Positions 52,890 through 61,874 of a stretch of 64,000 bases of DNA are shown here, in pieces. The notes under the pieces were generated by a model that saw only the letters and a list, made by a program, of their open reading frames with translations, searched no databases and was not told the origin of the DNA. Position 1 is the first letter of the stretch, and each line of letters opens with the position of its first letter. The DNA is from DAISKN01 sp963716925 (GTDB taxonomy: Bacteria > Acidobacteriota > Vicinamibacteria > Marinacidobacterales > SMYC01), in NCBI GenBank assembly GCA_963716925.1, contig CAVQUX010000033.1, positions 434,001-498,000 on the forward strand, read 5' to 3'. The translations under genes were made by a program, and so were the position numbers.

Positions 52890-53854
52890 TGTCGAAAGTG
52901 TTCGTTCTGGCGGAGCACGACGGAAGGAATCTGAAGGAGATCTCGTTCGAGCTCCTGGGCATGGCGCAGAAAGTCGCATCCGGGGGACCGGTGAAGGCCG
53001 TTCTCCTCGGGGAGGGTGTCTCGGAGCTCGCGTCGAGGCTCGCGGCGCGCGGGGCGAGCGAGGTGATCCAGGTGGAGGGAGCGCCGGTGCGCCACTACAC
53101 GGCGGACGGCTATTGCCGCGCCCTGGTTCCGGTGCTCACCGAGGAAGCGCCCGACCTGATTCTGCTCGGGCACACCCCCAACGGGTGGGACCTCGCGCCG
53201 CTGCTCGCCGCCCGTTTCGGCGCTCCCGCCGCTACCGGATGTTCGAAGGTCAGCCTCGAGAACGGCAGGTGGCGCTTCACTCGCAAAGCGTTCAACGGGA
53301 AGTTCGTCCACGAGATCGAGGTCGACGGGGCGCGGCCGATGATCGCGACCGTCGAGAAGGGCGCCTCGTCCCCCGTCGAAGGGGGTACGGCCGGTAGCGT
53401 GCGCTCGGTAGCCACAGCTTCCACGGAGGCGCGCACGCGGCACGTCGAGACCAAGAAAGCTGAGGCCGGCGGGCTCGACCTGAGCCAGGCGTCGATCATC
53501 GTTTCCGCCGGCCGGGGCATCGGCGCTCCCGAAAAGCTCGACGTCGTTCGCGCGCTCGCCGACGCCCTTGGCGGCCAGCTCGGGGCTTCGCGCGCGGTCA
53601 CCGACGCGGGCTGGCTTCCCCATGAGCACCAGATCGGATCGAGCGGAGTCTCGGTGAGTCCCAAACTCTACGTCGCTTGCGGGATCTCGGGCGCCATCCA
53701 GCACGTCGTCGGCATGAAGAGCTCGGGTTATATCGTCGCCATCAACAAGGACGCCGACGCGCCCATTTTCGGAGTCGCGGACGTGGGCGTCGTGGGGGAT
53801 CTCTTCGAAATCATACCCGCGCTGACGAAAGCGATCCTGGAAGCCAAGAGCTAG
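52889..53854 (+). CDS. etfA: Electron transfer flavoprotein alpha subunit
   Basis: A 321-residue EtfA. Its N-terminal domain (VFVLAEHDGRNLKEISFELL) pairs with EtfB, and the C-terminal FAD domain has SAGRGIGAPEKLDVVRALAD, GASRAVTDAGWLPHEHQIG, the LYVACGISGAIQHVVGM signature and AINKDADAPIFGVADVGVVG. All the usual FAD-binding blocks are present. No acyl-CoA dehydrogenase or ETF-quinone oxidoreductase gene is in the window. A histidine-kinase remnant follows directly. Confidence 0.95.
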   Translation: MSKVFVLAEHDGRNLKEISFELLGMAQKVASGGPVKAVLLGEGVSELASRLAARGASEVIQVEGAPVRHYTADGYCRALVPVLTEEAPDLILLGHTPNGWDLAPLLAARFGAPAATGCSKVSLENGRWRFTRKAFNGKFVHEIEVDGARPMIATVEKGASSPVEGGTAGSVRSVATASTEARTRHVETKKAEAGGLDLSQASIIVSAGRGIGAPEKLDVVRALADALGGQLGASRAVTDAGWLPHEHQIGSSGVSVSPKLYVACGISGAIQHVVGMKSSGYIVAINKDADAPIFGVADVGVVGDLFEIIPALTKAILEAKS

Positions 53855-53858
53855 CTGG

Positions 53859-54017
53859 AACGGGATTCCGTCCGGCAGGATCGGGGTCCAGGGAATGCGG
53901 GAGCGGGTCGCGCAGCTCGGAGGAGAGTTCGAGATCCGGTCCAGCGCGAGCGGCACGGTCGTTGTCGCCGAATTCCCCGAGTCATCGGAGCCGTCGGGCC
54001 GCCGGGTCGAGATCTGA
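53859..54017 (+). pseudogene. C-terminal remnant of a histidine kinase ATPase domain
   Basis: Between etfA and the next gene one frame reads IGVQGMRERVAQLGGEFEI then SSASGTVVVAEFPE and stops at TGA 54015-54017. GMRERV-x-LGG is the closing block of NarL/DegS-type kinase ATPase domains. Only ~50 residues remain and nothing upstream of etfA's stop continues the domain, so this is a leftover of a deleted kinase. The ATG at 53895 could give a 40-residue peptide, but there is no reason to think it is made. Confidence 0.7.
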
Positions 54018-54018
54018 C

Positions 54019-55611
54019 CTAGACGACTTTTTCGTCCAGCACGTCCTCCGCCGGGGGCTCGGACTTCGTCTTTCGGCCCTCTGCCTCTTCTCCCATCCGG
54101 TAGTCCGGGTCCATGACCCGGACCTGCTCGTACAGACGCTGCGCTCGATGCTGGAGCCCGACTTTCTCGTACAGCTTAGCCAGAGAAACCAGGTAGCGCG
54201 GCTCCCACGGCTTGAGGTTCTGGGCGATCTTCAGGTTTTGCTCGGCGTCCTGCCGCCATCGCGGATTTTCCGACAAGGCCCTGCCCAGGAGGTGGAAGCG
54301 CTCGGGATCATTCTCTTCGGAAAGCTCGATCGACGCGCGGCAAAGCTCGATGGCGCGCCAGAAATCCTGTTCCTTGTAGGCGCGCTTCGCCTGCACGAAG
54401 AGGACCTTCGATTCCTCGGGGTTCTTGGCGCGCCCCCAGGACTCCGGCTCCGCTGCCGCGGGCTCCGACGGCGCGGGCTCGCCCTTGGCGCTCGGGATCG
54501 TCTCCCAGCTCTGCTTGTTCTCCTCGTATTGTCCCTCCCGGTCCACCATCCGGTCGTAGGCCATCGTCGAGGTCTTCGAGGAGAGAGTGACGAACGCTTC
54601 CTTCAGCCGTGCCCGGACGGAGGAAAGCTTCTCCTGAAAATCCCCGGAGAGAATGTGCTGGTACCTGTCGGGGTCGAACCGCCTGCACAGCTCCCGATAG
54701 GCACGATCGATCTCGGGGTAGCTCGCGTTCCTGCCGAGCCCGAGGACCTGCCAGTGGTTCTGGCACTGTATGTCGTTGAATACCGAAATGAGCTCCGCCT
54801 CGAACGGATCCACGACGAGCGGCTCGTTCGGAGCCGCGGGCGGACGCTCGATCGAAGGCTCCCGCTCCCGCGTCGGCTTCAGGGCGACGATGCCGGCCTG
54901 ACGGAGGGCCAGGAGGAGCCGCAGAGTACGGTCCTCGGTGAGCGGAGACGCGGAGAGGATGTCGCCCACGCTGTTCCGTTCGTCGACCAGGTCGAGCACC
55001 TGCGCCTCATCGGCCGAGAGCTTCATGTGCCCGGCGAGGGCCAGCGAGTCCCGGGTTTGAGCGAGCACGTAGTCATCGAGGAGGAGCTTGTCGCGGTAGA
55101 GCGCAATGTCGGCCAGATGGATCGCGGCATCGAGGAATACGTCGCCGATGGACACGGGCGAAAGCGTCACCGCCTCGATGGGGATCGCCTTCGAGAACGC
55201 CAGGCGCTCCGACTTCGAGGTCAGCATCGCGCTCGCAATCCGGATGATCTGACGGCGGACGTAGGTCTCGATCTGCCCGCTCTTCAGGTAGCCGAGCTCG
55301 ACAAGGATGTGGCCCAGCTTCCGGCCGGAGCGGATGAACCGCGTCGCGTCCTCCAGCTGAGCCCGGCTGACCCCGCCCTCGGCCACGATGACCTCGCCCA
55401 GGCGCTCCTGCACCAGCTCGGACTTGGCGCCGACCAGGTAGCCGCGCTCGAAGAAGACAAGGCGCTTGGCTCCCTCGGTCACGGAAATCAAGGCTCCGTC
55501 CTTCTCGCCCTCGTAGGCGGCGCGCATCGCGCGGGCGGCTCGTTTGTCGATACGGACCGGGGTGTCGCTCATCGGCAGGCGAACGGATTTCGTGCGAACG
55601 GAACCGGGCAT
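54019..55611 (-). CDS. DUF4388-like, DnaJ-like and TPR protein
   Basis: Up to 530 residues. ATG 55572 (MSDTPVRIDKRAARAM) is an equally good start. The N-terminal ~240 residues resemble the DUF4388/PATAN-type regions found with myxobacterial and acidobacterial signalling proteins (GALISVTEGAKRLVFFERG, LVQERLGEVIVAEG). A J-like domain follows (HWQVLGLGRNASYPEIDRAY) with FDPDRY where active J domains have HPD, so Hsp70 stimulation is doubtful. TPR helices close the protein (SKVLFVQAKRAYKEQDF onward). The likely role is protein-protein contact in signalling or gliding; no partner is nearby. Confidence 0.75.
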   Translation of the reverse strand: MPGSVRTKSVRLPMSDTPVRIDKRAARAMRAAYEGEKDGALISVTEGAKRLVFFERGYLVGAKSELVQERLGEVIVAEGGVSRAQLEDATRFIRSGRKLGHILVELGYLKSGQIETYVRRQIIRIASAMLTSKSERLAFSKAIPIEAVTLSPVSIGDVFLDAAIHLADIALYRDKLLLDDYVLAQTRDSLALAGHMKLSADEAQVLDLVDERNSVGDILSASPLTEDRTLRLLLALRQAGIVALKPTREREPSIERPPAAPNEPLVVDPFEAELISVFNDIQCQNHWQVLGLGRNASYPEIDRAYRELCRRFDPDRYQHILSGDFQEKLSSVRARLKEAFVTLSSKTSTMAYDRMVDREGQYEENKQSWETIPSAKGEPAPSEPAAAEPESWGRAKNPEESKVLFVQAKRAYKEQDFWRAIELCRASIELSEENDPERFHLLGRALSENPRWRQDAEQNLKIAQNLKPWEPRYLVSLAKLYEKVGLQHRAQRLYEQVRVMDPDYRMGEEAEGRKTKSEPPAEDVLDEKVV

Positions 55612-55737
55612 CTCTTAAGCAAACCGCAGGCCACAGCCAATCTCCGGCTCCGGCATACTAAACTGTTACGGCACAGTGATTTACTGGTCGAGGTCGTTCG
55701 CGAGATTCGACGCACTGTGGACGTTCCCCCACGGACC

Positions 55738-55743
55738 TATAAT
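55738..55743 (+). promoter_or_regulatory. -10 box for the PIG-L deacetylase gene, probable leaderless start
   Basis: A perfect TATAAT ends ten bases before ATG 55754. The ATG at 55742 overlaps the box itself and so cannot be used by that transcript. No ribosome-binding site is present. Confidence 0.45.
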
Positions 55744-55753
55744 GAACGGCGCC

Positions 55754-57949
55754 ATGAACCGGATCCCGGCAACGTTCTTCCTCTCACTCCTGCTCGCTTT
55801 AACGAGCTCGGCTCAGAGCGGGCTCGATCTGATGGACGTCGACATGATGTTCATCGGTGCGCACCCTGACGACGACACGGGAGTCCTTGCCACGTTCGCC
55901 CGCTATCTTCTGGACGAAGGCTTTCGCGGGACGGTGGTGACGGCGACCGGAGGGGACGGCGGCGGCAACGCCATCGGACTCGAAGCCGGCCCGTCACTTG
56001 CCCTCATCCGCAAGGAAGAGGAGCGGCGCGCGCTCGCTCTCGTCGGCGTCGACTCTCCGTCGTTCCTCGCGCTTCCCGACTTCTACTTCACGCTATCCGC
56101 GGAAGAGACCGGGCGAAAGTGGGGAAAGTCCTTCGTCTGCGACGTGCTGCGCCACGTGAGGCTCGAGCGGCCGGAGGTCATCGTCACCATGTGGCCCGGT
56201 CCCGGCACCCACGGGCAGCACCAGATGGCGGCGAGGGCGGCCACCATCGCTTTCGAGAAAGCGGGGGATCCCGCGTTCTGCCCCGAGCTCTCGGATCGCG
56301 AGTTCCTCCAACCCTTCACGCCGCTGAAGCTCTACTACTACGACCGCGGAGGGCCGACTTCCGTCGAGGTCCCGACCGCGGATTATTCGAAGTCGGTCTA
56401 TCGGAGCTATGCGGAGATCAAATCGCTGGCGGTGTCCATGTACCGCTCCCAGGGGTTCGACAGGCTCGCGAGGATTCCCGTCGAGACCGCGAGCCCCGAG
56501 CGCTTCCTTCTCATCCGATCGCGCGTTCCCGTCGCACTTCCCGAGTCCCACCTTCTGGCCGGCGCCACGGCCGGGGGAATCCAGCTGCGGGTCGAGCCCG
56601 AAGCCTTTCGCACCGGGGTAGGCGTTCCCCTGGGCGTCGACGTGACTCTGGTGAACGGCGGCGCGACGCCGCTCACGGATATCGAGCTTTCGCTCGAGCT
56701 CCCGCCGGAGTGGAAGCTCGACGGCGATGCGTCCATCGGCCGACTCGGCGCGGGAGAGAACGCGACGGTCCGGTATCGAGTGTCGCCGACGACGAAGGCG
56801 GTTCTCGATCGCAATCAGCGGCTCGGCGTCTCCTTTCGCGCTCTCGAAGGCGAACGGTCCGTCCGCGGAGAGAACTTCGCCTGGATCCAGGCGGGAGCGC
56901 CGGTCGAGGTTCGTTTCTCGCCTCTCTTCGACGTCGCCGACTACCGGAAGTTCGCGCGAGAGACCCGGACGGACTGGGTCATCGAGACCCTGCCCACGCG
57001 GGTACCCCTCGTCCTCGGACGGACGAACGGCGTCAAGGTCGAAGCCTCCAACGCCAATGAGACGGAGGTCCGCGTGTCTCCGGAGCTCGAGCTTCCACCG
57101 GGCATCGTCCTGGAGGAACCGTTGGAGCTGACCGTCGGCGGAAAGAGCCGTGCGGAAGCGCTCCTTCGCCTCCGGGTGGACGAGAGGGTACTTCCGCCGT
57201 CGCGACACTCGACGAAGGCCTCCATGAAGATGCGCGCCGCCGCCTCCGGGCTCGTGAGCGAGGACCTCTCCGAAGTCTATGTCCTTCCGAGTCTCGCCAT
57301 TCCGCGCGTGGACCAAGCGCCTCGGATCGACGGCGATCTGAGCGACCTCTCGCGATTCGCCCGAGGAGAGATCTCCCACGAGGACCTCTGGTGGCGCCTT
57401 CAGCCCGATGGACCGGCGGATTCGAGCGCCACGTTCTTCCTCGCCTACGACGACCTCAATCTCTACGCCGGAATCGAAGTCCGGGACGACGTCGTGGTGT
57501 GCAACATCGCGCCCGACGACATCAAGGCTCAGCTGCGATCGGACGCCGTCGGGATCACCGTCGATCCATCGGGCGCGAGCCGGGATACCTCGACGGTTCT
57601 GCAGGCCGCGGCCTTTCCCTGTACCACCGAGGGCTTCCGTGCCCGCGGGTTTCGCGACGCCGACGCCAACCAGGGGCTGATGGAGGAGACCGCTCCGGGG
57701 ATGGAGGTCGCTTCCCGAAAGCTCGACCAGGGCTACGCCATCGAAGCGAAAATCCCGTGGGGGGCCATGCCGCATCGGCCGCGGGCCGGCGAAGAGATCG
57801 GCCTCAACATCGTCGTCTACGACGGGGATGCCAAGGACGCCCGCGTGGGGGCGAACGTGAGCGAGAGCGGCATCGCCTGGGCCGCGTTCGAATGGGGCGG
57901 AAAACAGGCACTTCCCTACCTGTGGCCGCGCGTCGTTCTGGCTCCGTAG
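55754..57949 (+). CDS. Exported PIG-L/LmbE-type deacetylase with C-terminal binding domains
   Basis: The product is 731 residues from ATG 55754 with signal peptide IPATFFLSLLLALTSSAQ. The LmbE core has the zinc motif AHPDDDTG (H37-D40), an ATGGDGGGNAIG loop and a later histidine motif (GTHGQHQMAAR). Enzymes of this fold remove N-acetyl groups from sugars. After ~residue 270 come two beta-sandwich regions (VEVTLVNGGATPL-like, NEW3 type) and a CBM9/DOMON-like C-terminal domain (PRIDGDLSDLSRFARG, LYAGIEVRDDVVV). The makeup suggests deacetylation of an extracellular glycan. Confidence 0.8.
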   Translation: MNRIPATFFLSLLLALTSSAQSGLDLMDVDMMFIGAHPDDDTGVLATFARYLLDEGFRGTVVTATGGDGGGNAIGLEAGPSLALIRKEEERRALALVGVDSPSFLALPDFYFTLSAEETGRKWGKSFVCDVLRHVRLERPEVIVTMWPGPGTHGQHQMAARAATIAFEKAGDPAFCPELSDREFLQPFTPLKLYYYDRGGPTSVEVPTADYSKSVYRSYAEIKSLAVSMYRSQGFDRLARIPVETASPERFLLIRSRVPVALPESHLLAGATAGGIQLRVEPEAFRTGVGVPLGVDVTLVNGGATPLTDIELSLELPPEWKLDGDASIGRLGAGENATVRYRVSPTTKAVLDRNQRLGVSFRALEGERSVRGENFAWIQAGAPVEVRFSPLFDVADYRKFARETRTDWVIETLPTRVPLVLGRTNGVKVEASNANETEVRVSPELELPPGIVLEEPLELTVGGKSRAEALLRLRVDERVLPPSRHSTKASMKMRAAASGLVSEDLSEVYVLPSLAIPRVDQAPRIDGDLSDLSRFARGEISHEDLWWRLQPDGPADSSATFFLAYDDLNLYAGIEVRDDVVVCNIAPDDIKAQLRSDAVGITVDPSGASRDTSTVLQAAAFPCTTEGFRARGFRDADANQGLMEETAPGMEVASRKLDQGYAIEAKIPWGAMPHRPRAGEEIGLNIVVYDGDAKDARVGANVSESGIAWAAFEWGGKQALPYLWPRVVLAP

Positions 57950-57976
57950 CCGGGATCGATGCGATACACTGGTAAG

Positions 57977-58369
57977 GTGACCAGATATTGGGCTTTCATG
58001 GCCCTGACGGCCGCTATGGCGTGCAGCGGCGGGGACGGCTTGCCCACGGGTCCCTCCCCGGTCACCGCAGAGGTCGAGTTTCGGTACGTGCTGGCTGAAA
58101 GCGAGGCGTCCTCGACGGAGGCCGATCTCGCCTGCGCCGGACAGGTGCGGATCCACCCCAGCTTCTGGGGCTTCGCTCAGGTGACTCTGATGCCCGTCGA
58201 CTCGCGCACCTGGACCGCGCGCTTCGAGGAAGTGCCGGTCGGCCGCCATACGGTACGCCTGTCGGCGCCCGAGCCCTGCGCGGGAGGCGAGCTCTTCGCG
58301 AACGGAGCGCGGCTGCCGCACGGCGCAGGGAGCTTCGCGGTTACCTCCGACGGAAGTGTCACACCCTGA
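57977..58369 (+). CDS. Small lipoprotein of unknown function
   Basis: About 130 residues from GTG 57977; ATG 57959 would add six. The signal reads RYWAFMALTAAMACSGG with a lipobox cysteine, then a beta-rich domain with two more cysteines (LACAGQVRIHPSFWG, APEPCAGGELF). TACACT lies six bases before GTG 57977, favouring that start as a leaderless one. The 3' end overlaps the glycosyltransferase start by 14 bases. Confidence 0.65.
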   Translation: MTRYWAFMALTAAMACSGGDGLPTGPSPVTAEVEFRYVLAESEASSTEADLACAGQVRIHPSFWGFAQVTLMPVDSRTWTARFEEVPVGRHTVRLSAPEPCAGGELFANGARLPHGAGSFAVTSDGSVTP

Positions 58370-59204
58370 AACCCCGGCTCGCCCGCCGAAGCCCTTCGAG
58401 CGAAGGCGGGCCGTCACGGTCGTCATTCCCACACAAGACCGGCGCGAGTGGGTCTCACGCGCCATCGACTCGATCCTCAGGCAGACCCGGCCGGCGAACG
58501 AGATCCTCTTGGTGGACGACGGCTCGACCGACGACACCGCCGGCTTCGTCACCGGCGCGTACCCGGAAGTCCGGGTACTGAGACAGGAGAACCGCGGCGT
58601 GAGCGCCGCGAGAAACGCCGGCATTCGCGCGGCGAAGGGAGAGCTCGTAGCGTTTCTGGACTCGGACGACGAGTGGCTTCCGAGAAAGCTCGAGCGTCAG
58701 CTCCAGGCGATGCAGGAGAGCCCCGGAGCGCTCCTCTGCCACACGAACGAGGTATGGATCCGGAACGGCCGTCGGGTGAATCCGATGAAGAAGCACCAGA
58801 AATTCGGTGGATGGATCTTCGAGAAAGCGCTTCCCCTCTGCGTGATCTCGCCTTCGTCGGTTCTGGTGGACCGGAGGCTCTTCGACGAGGTGGGGCTCTT
58901 CGACGAAAGCCTTCCCGCCTGCGAGGACTATGACCTCTGGCTTCGGGTATGTAGCCGTTTTCCCGTGCTCTTCGTCGATGAGCCCCTGCTCGTGAAGCAC
59001 GGCGGCCACGAGGACCAGCTCTCGAGGCGCCACTGGGGCATGGACCGGTTCCGGATCCAGGCCCTCCACAAGATCCTCGCCGAGTCCGATCTTTCCGACG
59101 ACTACCGCCGAGCCGCCGAAGCCATGCTCGCGAGGAAGGTCGAGATATTCGCCCGCGGCGCCCGCAAGCGCGAGCTCGAATCCGGGAACACCTCGCAAAC
59201 ATGA
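58356..59204 (+). CDS. Family 2 glycosyltransferase
   Basis: A 282-residue GT-A enzyme from GTG 58356. The nucleotide-sugar site reads VTVVIPTQDRREWVSRAI and LLVDDGSTDDT; the metal-binding DXD equivalent is in VAFLDSDDEWLPRKLE. The acceptor half has FDESLPACEDYDLWLRVC. No membrane segment is present. It would add a sugar to an unknown acceptor, perhaps a surface glycan. It overlaps the lipoprotein gene upstream and the nucleosidase gene downstream (ATGA), so the four genes from here to 61729 look co-translated. Confidence 0.9.
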   Translation: MSHPETPARPPKPFERRRAVTVVIPTQDRREWVSRAIDSILRQTRPANEILLVDDGSTDDTAGFVTGAYPEVRVLRQENRGVSAARNAGIRAAKGELVAFLDSDDEWLPRKLERQLQAMQESPGALLCHTNEVWIRNGRRVNPMKKHQKFGGWIFEKALPLCVISPSSVLVDRRLFDEVGLFDESLPACEDYDLWLRVCSRFPVLFVDEPLLVKHGGHEDQLSRRHWGMDRFRIQALHKILAESDLSDDYRRAAEAMLARKVEIFARGARKRELESGNTSQT

Positions 59205-60031
59205 TTCGATTCGTCGTGGCGCTGCCTCCGGAGGCCGACGCCCTCGTCCGGCGCTATCGCATGGAGCCGTGCGAAGGAGCTTTTCGCTGGTTTCTATCCG
59301 CCGAGGCGGCACTCGTGATCTCGGGCGCGGGGAAGATCGCCGCCGCCGCGGCCACCGCCTACCTCCACGCGAGAACGGGCGAGGAGCCGCTCGCGGTATG
59401 GCTCAACTTCGGAACCGCGGGACACCGCGATCGACCGCCGGGCGACGTTCTCCTCGCCCATACCGTGACCGATGCCGCATCCGGAGCGCGGCTCCACCCG
59501 ACGAGGCTCGACGGTCCCGATCTCGAGGCCGTCGAGGTGAAGACGGTGGATCGCCCGGAAGTGGAGTTCGCTTCGGAGGCGGCCTACGACATGGAAGCCT
59601 ACGGTTTCGCCGCCGCCGCGATTCGCTTCTCGAGTTCGGAGCTGGTGCAGTCGATCAAGATCGTGAGCGACAACCGCGAGACCACGACCGCGGCATGGGG
59701 GGCGTCCTCGGTGCGGAATCTGATCGAGCCGCGGCTCGACCTCGTGGCCCGGGCGGCGGATCGTTTCCGCGAGATCGCGGACGATCTCGCGCCCCTGCGC
59801 CGCGAGCGGGAGGAATCGCTCGCGCTCGTCGAAGCTTACCGGCGCCGATTTCATTTCACCGCCTCGGAAGCCCGCCGACTGCGGCGCATCCTTCAGCGTT
59901 GGGCAGCGCTCGAGCCTCGAGCCCGAAGGGGACCGGAGAACGTGGAGGGCGCGTGCGCGAGCGAAGTGCTGGACCGATTGGAGCGTCGCCTCGCCGCGCC
60001 TGCGCCCTCGGTTCCGGAGCCTCCCGCTTGA
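59201..60031 (+). CDS. Nucleoside phosphorylase/nucleosidase-like protein
   Basis: A 276-residue protein. The first ~180 residues have the MTA/SAH nucleosidase fold: LVISGAGKIAAAAATAYL, AVWLNFGTAGHRDRPPGD, YDMEAYGFAAAA (the ME pair that binds ribose) and SIKIVSDN with the catalytic aspartate. A helical C-terminal ~80 residues follows that is not part of the classic enzyme. Hydrolysis of methylthioadenosine or a related nucleoside is likely. Its stop TGA overlaps the TTG start of the next gene. Confidence 0.75.
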   Translation: MIRFVVALPPEADALVRRYRMEPCEGAFRWFLSAEAALVISGAGKIAAAAATAYLHARTGEEPLAVWLNFGTAGHRDRPPGDVLLAHTVTDAASGARLHPTRLDGPDLEAVEVKTVDRPEVEFASEAAYDMEAYGFAAAAIRFSSSELVQSIKIVSDNRETTTAAWGASSVRNLIEPRLDLVARAADRFREIADDLAPLRREREESLALVEAYRRRFHFTASEARRLRRILQRWAALEPRARRGPENVEGACASEVLDRLERRLAAPAPSVPEPPA

Positions 60032-60744
60032 CGCCCCTCGAGTGGCTGTTCGTGGAGCTCGTCGTCGTCGTGGGCTCGGTGCTCCAGGGAGCCGTCGGTT
60101 TCGGACTGGGTCTTCTCGGAGCTCCGCTCCTGGTGATCGTGAATCCCTCACTGGTGCCCGGCCCGCTCCTCGCAGGCTCGCTGTTCCTCTCGGTCTTGGT
60201 GGCGTTTCGCGAACACCGGTCGATCGATCTCCGAGGTGTCGGCTGGGCGCTCGCGGGCCGCGTGCCGGGAACTCTCCTCGGCGCCGTAGTGGTTGCGGCG
60301 ATCCCGCGAAGGGAGACGTCGCTTCTCGTCGGAGCCATGGTGCTGGTCGCCGTGGGCCTCGTGGGCATGGGCACGAGAGTCGCGAGAAGCCGTCCCGCTC
60401 TCTTCGGGGCCGGGACGCTTTCGGGCTTCATGGCGACGACCTCTTCCATCGGAGGGCCGGCCATCGCCCTTCTGTATCAGGACTCGGAGGGCGGCCGCGT
60501 GCGAGGGACGCTCTCGGGCTTCTTCCTCGTCGGCCTCGTGATCTCTCTCGCCGCGCTGTCCCTCGTCGGGCGCTTCGGCCCCTCCGAGATCCTCTTGTCC
60601 GTCGCAATATTTCCCGCGGTGGTCGTGGGGTTCCTGCTCTCGGCGAGAATCGCCGCCGTCCTCGATCGCGGCCATACGCGGAATGTGATCCTCGGCGCTT
60701 CCGCGCTCGCGGGCCTCGCGGTGGTCCTCGAAGCGCTCGTATGA
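60028..60744 (+). CDS. TauE/SafE-family membrane exporter
   Basis: A 238-residue protein from TTG 60028, which shares bases with the stop of the upstream gene (TTGA). About seven membrane helices are seen, with the family's repeated motif GAVGFGLGLLGAPLL in the first half and SGFMATTSSIGGPAIALLY in the second. These proteins are thought to export sulfite, sulfonates or similar small anions. The anion handled here is unknown. It is followed after four bases by the SPL-like gene. Confidence 0.85.
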   Translation: MTPLEWLFVELVVVVGSVLQGAVGFGLGLLGAPLLVIVNPSLVPGPLLAGSLFLSVLVAFREHRSIDLRGVGWALAGRVPGTLLGAVVVAAIPRRETSLLVGAMVLVAVGLVGMGTRVARSRPALFGAGTLSGFMATTSSIGGPAIALLYQDSEGGRVRGTLSGFFLVGLVISLAALSLVGRFGPSEILLSVAIFPAVVVGFLLSARIAAVLDRGHTRNVILGASALAGLAVVLEALV

Positions 60745-60748
60745 GGAA

Positions 60749-61729
60749 ATGATCGAAACCTTCTACGTGGAGGAAGAGGCCGCGCAGAATCCTCGGGTCA
60801 AAGCCCTTCTCGCCAGGCATCCCCGTTCGCTCGTCGTTCCCGTCGGCGGCTACGGCGAAGTCTTCAATCGCAGCCAACAGAGCTTTCGCCTCCAGAAGCG
60901 CAAGCCCTCGCTGATTCTCGCGTTGAAGCGCGGAAACCTCGTCCTCGAAGCGCCCTACGGCATCGGCGGCGACCGCAATTTCTACTTCTCCCACGTTCTC
61001 AACTGCCTTTACGACTGCCGGTACTGCTTTCTCCAGGGGATGTACCGCTCCGCCCACTACGTGCTCTTCGTGAACTACGAGGATTTCCAGGAAGCGGTCC
61101 TGAGGACCGCGGATCGGTTTCCGGAAGAAGAGGTCTACTTCTTTTCCGGCTACGACGGGGACAGTCTGGCGCTCGAGTCGTTGACCGGATTTGCCGACGC
61201 CTTCCTTCCGTTCTTCGAGAACAATCCGCGGCTCATCCTCGAGCTCCGGACGAAGAGCGTCGCGATTCGACCCCTCCTCGCGCGCGAGGCCTTTCCGAAC
61301 TGCATCGCCGCCTTCAGCTTCACCCCCGAGGAATCCTCGAAATCTCTCGAGCACGGCGTTCCCCCGGTCGAGCAGCGGATCGCAGCAGCGGCGAAACTGG
61401 CCGCGCGCGGATGGCGAATCGGACTGAGGTTCGATCCCCTCCTCTACGCTCCGGGCTACGAGTCTCGGTACAGCGAGCTGTTCGAGAGCGTGTTTCGAGC
61501 GCTGCCGCCCGAAGCGATTCACTCCGTCGGATTCGGCGCTTTCCGCCTTCCCCGGGATTACTTCTCGCGCATGGCCCGCCTGTACCCGGAGGAAAGGCTC
61601 TTCGCTTCACCGCTCGAGGAGCGCTCGGGAATGGTCTCTTACCCGCCTGCCGTCGAAGAGGAGATGTCGGAATTCTGCCGGGAGCGCCTGCGGGAACGAG
61701 TACCCGCCGAACGCCTGTTCGCCTATTGA
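60749..61729 (+). CDS. Spore-photoproduct-lyase-like radical SAM protein
   Basis: A 326-residue protein. The cluster motif CLYDCRYC (C86, C90, C93) and following FLQGMY match the SPL family, as do the N-terminal RHPRSLVVPVGGYGE-type strand and the later RTKS block. Where spore photoproduct lyase has its hydrogen-donating cysteine (Cys141 of Bacillus), this protein reads FFSGYDGDSLAL, with no cysteine. No spore genes are present. It is therefore a relative with a different reaction, perhaps on nucleic acid or another substrate. Confidence 0.8.
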   Translation: MIETFYVEEEAAQNPRVKALLARHPRSLVVPVGGYGEVFNRSQQSFRLQKRKPSLILALKRGNLVLEAPYGIGGDRNFYFSHVLNCLYDCRYCFLQGMYRSAHYVLFVNYEDFQEAVLRTADRFPEEEVYFFSGYDGDSLALESLTGFADAFLPFFENNPRLILELRTKSVAIRPLLAREAFPNCIAAFSFTPEESSKSLEHGVPPVEQRIAAAAKLAARGWRIGLRFDPLLYAPGYESRYSELFESVFRALPPEAIHSVGFGAFRLPRDYFSRMARLYPEERLFASPLEERSGMVSYPPAVEEEMSEFCRERLRERVPAERLFAY

Positions 61730-61874
61730 GGGCGGGTTCGAAACTGGGACGCGAGCTGTCTGGAAGCGTACAGTTCCTTTACGGAACGAAGGAGGGCGCA
61801 ACCGTATCGTCTTTTTCATACAATAGTTTACGGAGCATGACGCCTGGCACGAGAGCTGCATTTCCGCCGGCATC

